This document shows positions 63,980 through 64,000 of a DNA stretch of 64,000 bases, in pieces. The position numbers and the translations under genes are program-made. The DNA lies in contig NZ_JARHUI010000001.1 of NCBI RefSeq assembly GCF_029222925.1, positions 857,664-921,663 on the forward strand, written 5' to 3'. The stretch comes from Algoriphagus sp. CAU 1675. GTDB taxonomy: Bacteria; Bacteroidota; Bacteroidia; Cytophagales; Cyclobacteriaceae. Position 1 is the stretch's first letter; each line of letters opens with the position of its first letter. The notes beneath the pieces are model-generated. The model did not search any database and had not been told where the DNA came from. It was given only the letters and a program-made list of their open reading frames with translations.

Positions 63980-64000
63980 CAATGGAGAGTTTGATCCTGG
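63980..64000 (+). rRNA. rrs: 16S ribosomal RNA, first bases only
   Basis: The window ends in ACAATGGAGAGTTTGATCCT(GG), the conserved 5' end of bacterial 16S rRNA, including the primer-27F region. The rest of the operon lies outside the window. Confidence 0.95.

Overview
The window is bacterial and looks like a Bacteroidota genome of the Cytophagales type (Algoriphagus / Cyclobacteriaceae-like). Supporting signs are: Bacteroidota promoters (TTTG, 19-20 bases, TAnnTTTG) instead of sigma-70 boxes, a type IX secretion C-terminal sorting domain, a carboxypeptidase-like regulatory domain protein, DUF4421, DUF4221 and DUF2480 proteins, a BatE-like protein, a monomeric isocitrate dehydrogenase and no encoded CCA on the tRNAs. 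Most of it is chromosomal housekeeping DNA with many short hairpin terminators. I saw no transposase, integrase, phage gene or CRISPR array.

Layout. 1-5.2 kb: the end of an aminotransferase gene, two glycosyltransferases meeting tail to tail, a DUF4421 outer-membrane protein and an antiquitin-type aldehyde dehydrogenase. 5.4-6.2 kb: two intact tRNA-Val genes followed by four tandem copies, about 150 bp each, of a degenerate tRNA-like unit plus terminator. 6.3-16 kb: envelope proteins (beta-barrel, TonB-dependent receptor, M1 peptidase), a glyoxalase-fold protein, an S41 protease, and a tightly overlapping hemerythrin-like / ruvX / def / omega-amidase operon. 16-24 kb: icd, a trypsin-like protease, gapA, a LON-substrate-binding protein and a lipoprotein M1 peptidase. 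24.0-24.4 kb: a four-tRNA operon (Lys, Pro, Arg, Lys) on the minus strand. 24.5-28.1 kb: BatE-like protein, homogentisate dioxygenase, GH16 glucanase and a membrane four-helix protein.

28.1-37.2 kb is the most coherent functional unit. It is a divergent nine-gene cluster with a GMC oxidoreductase, its Tat-exported small subunit, a lipoprotein cytochrome c, three TIM-barrel isomerase/epimerase-family proteins, a Gfo/Idh/MocA oxidoreductase, a DUF1080 lipoprotein and an MFS transporter. This fits periplasmic oxidation of a glycoside to its 3-keto form, elimination or hydrolysis, uptake and reduction, with electrons leaving through the cytochrome.

37.4-48.6 kb: a PafA-like phosphatase, aminopeptidase P, a decayed GxxExxY gene containing a 17-bp perfect hairpin, an ArsR/HAD gene pair, pruA, a DUF4221 protein, fabG and lpdA. 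48.8-51.9 kb is a visibly AT-rich island bracketed by a perfect 39-bp repeat of one terminator. It carries a small lipoprotein gene and a T9SS-exported metalloprotease whose signal peptide is split from the enzyme by a one-base shift in an A8 tract. 51.9-60 kb: DUF2721 protein, threonine aldolase, rarA, a catalytic/non-catalytic M16 protease pair and an M61 peptidase. 60.1-64 kb: rpmH, rnpA, an S41 protease, tsaB and DUF2480, then an rRNA leader with two promoters and the first bases of a 16S rRNA gene at the window edge.
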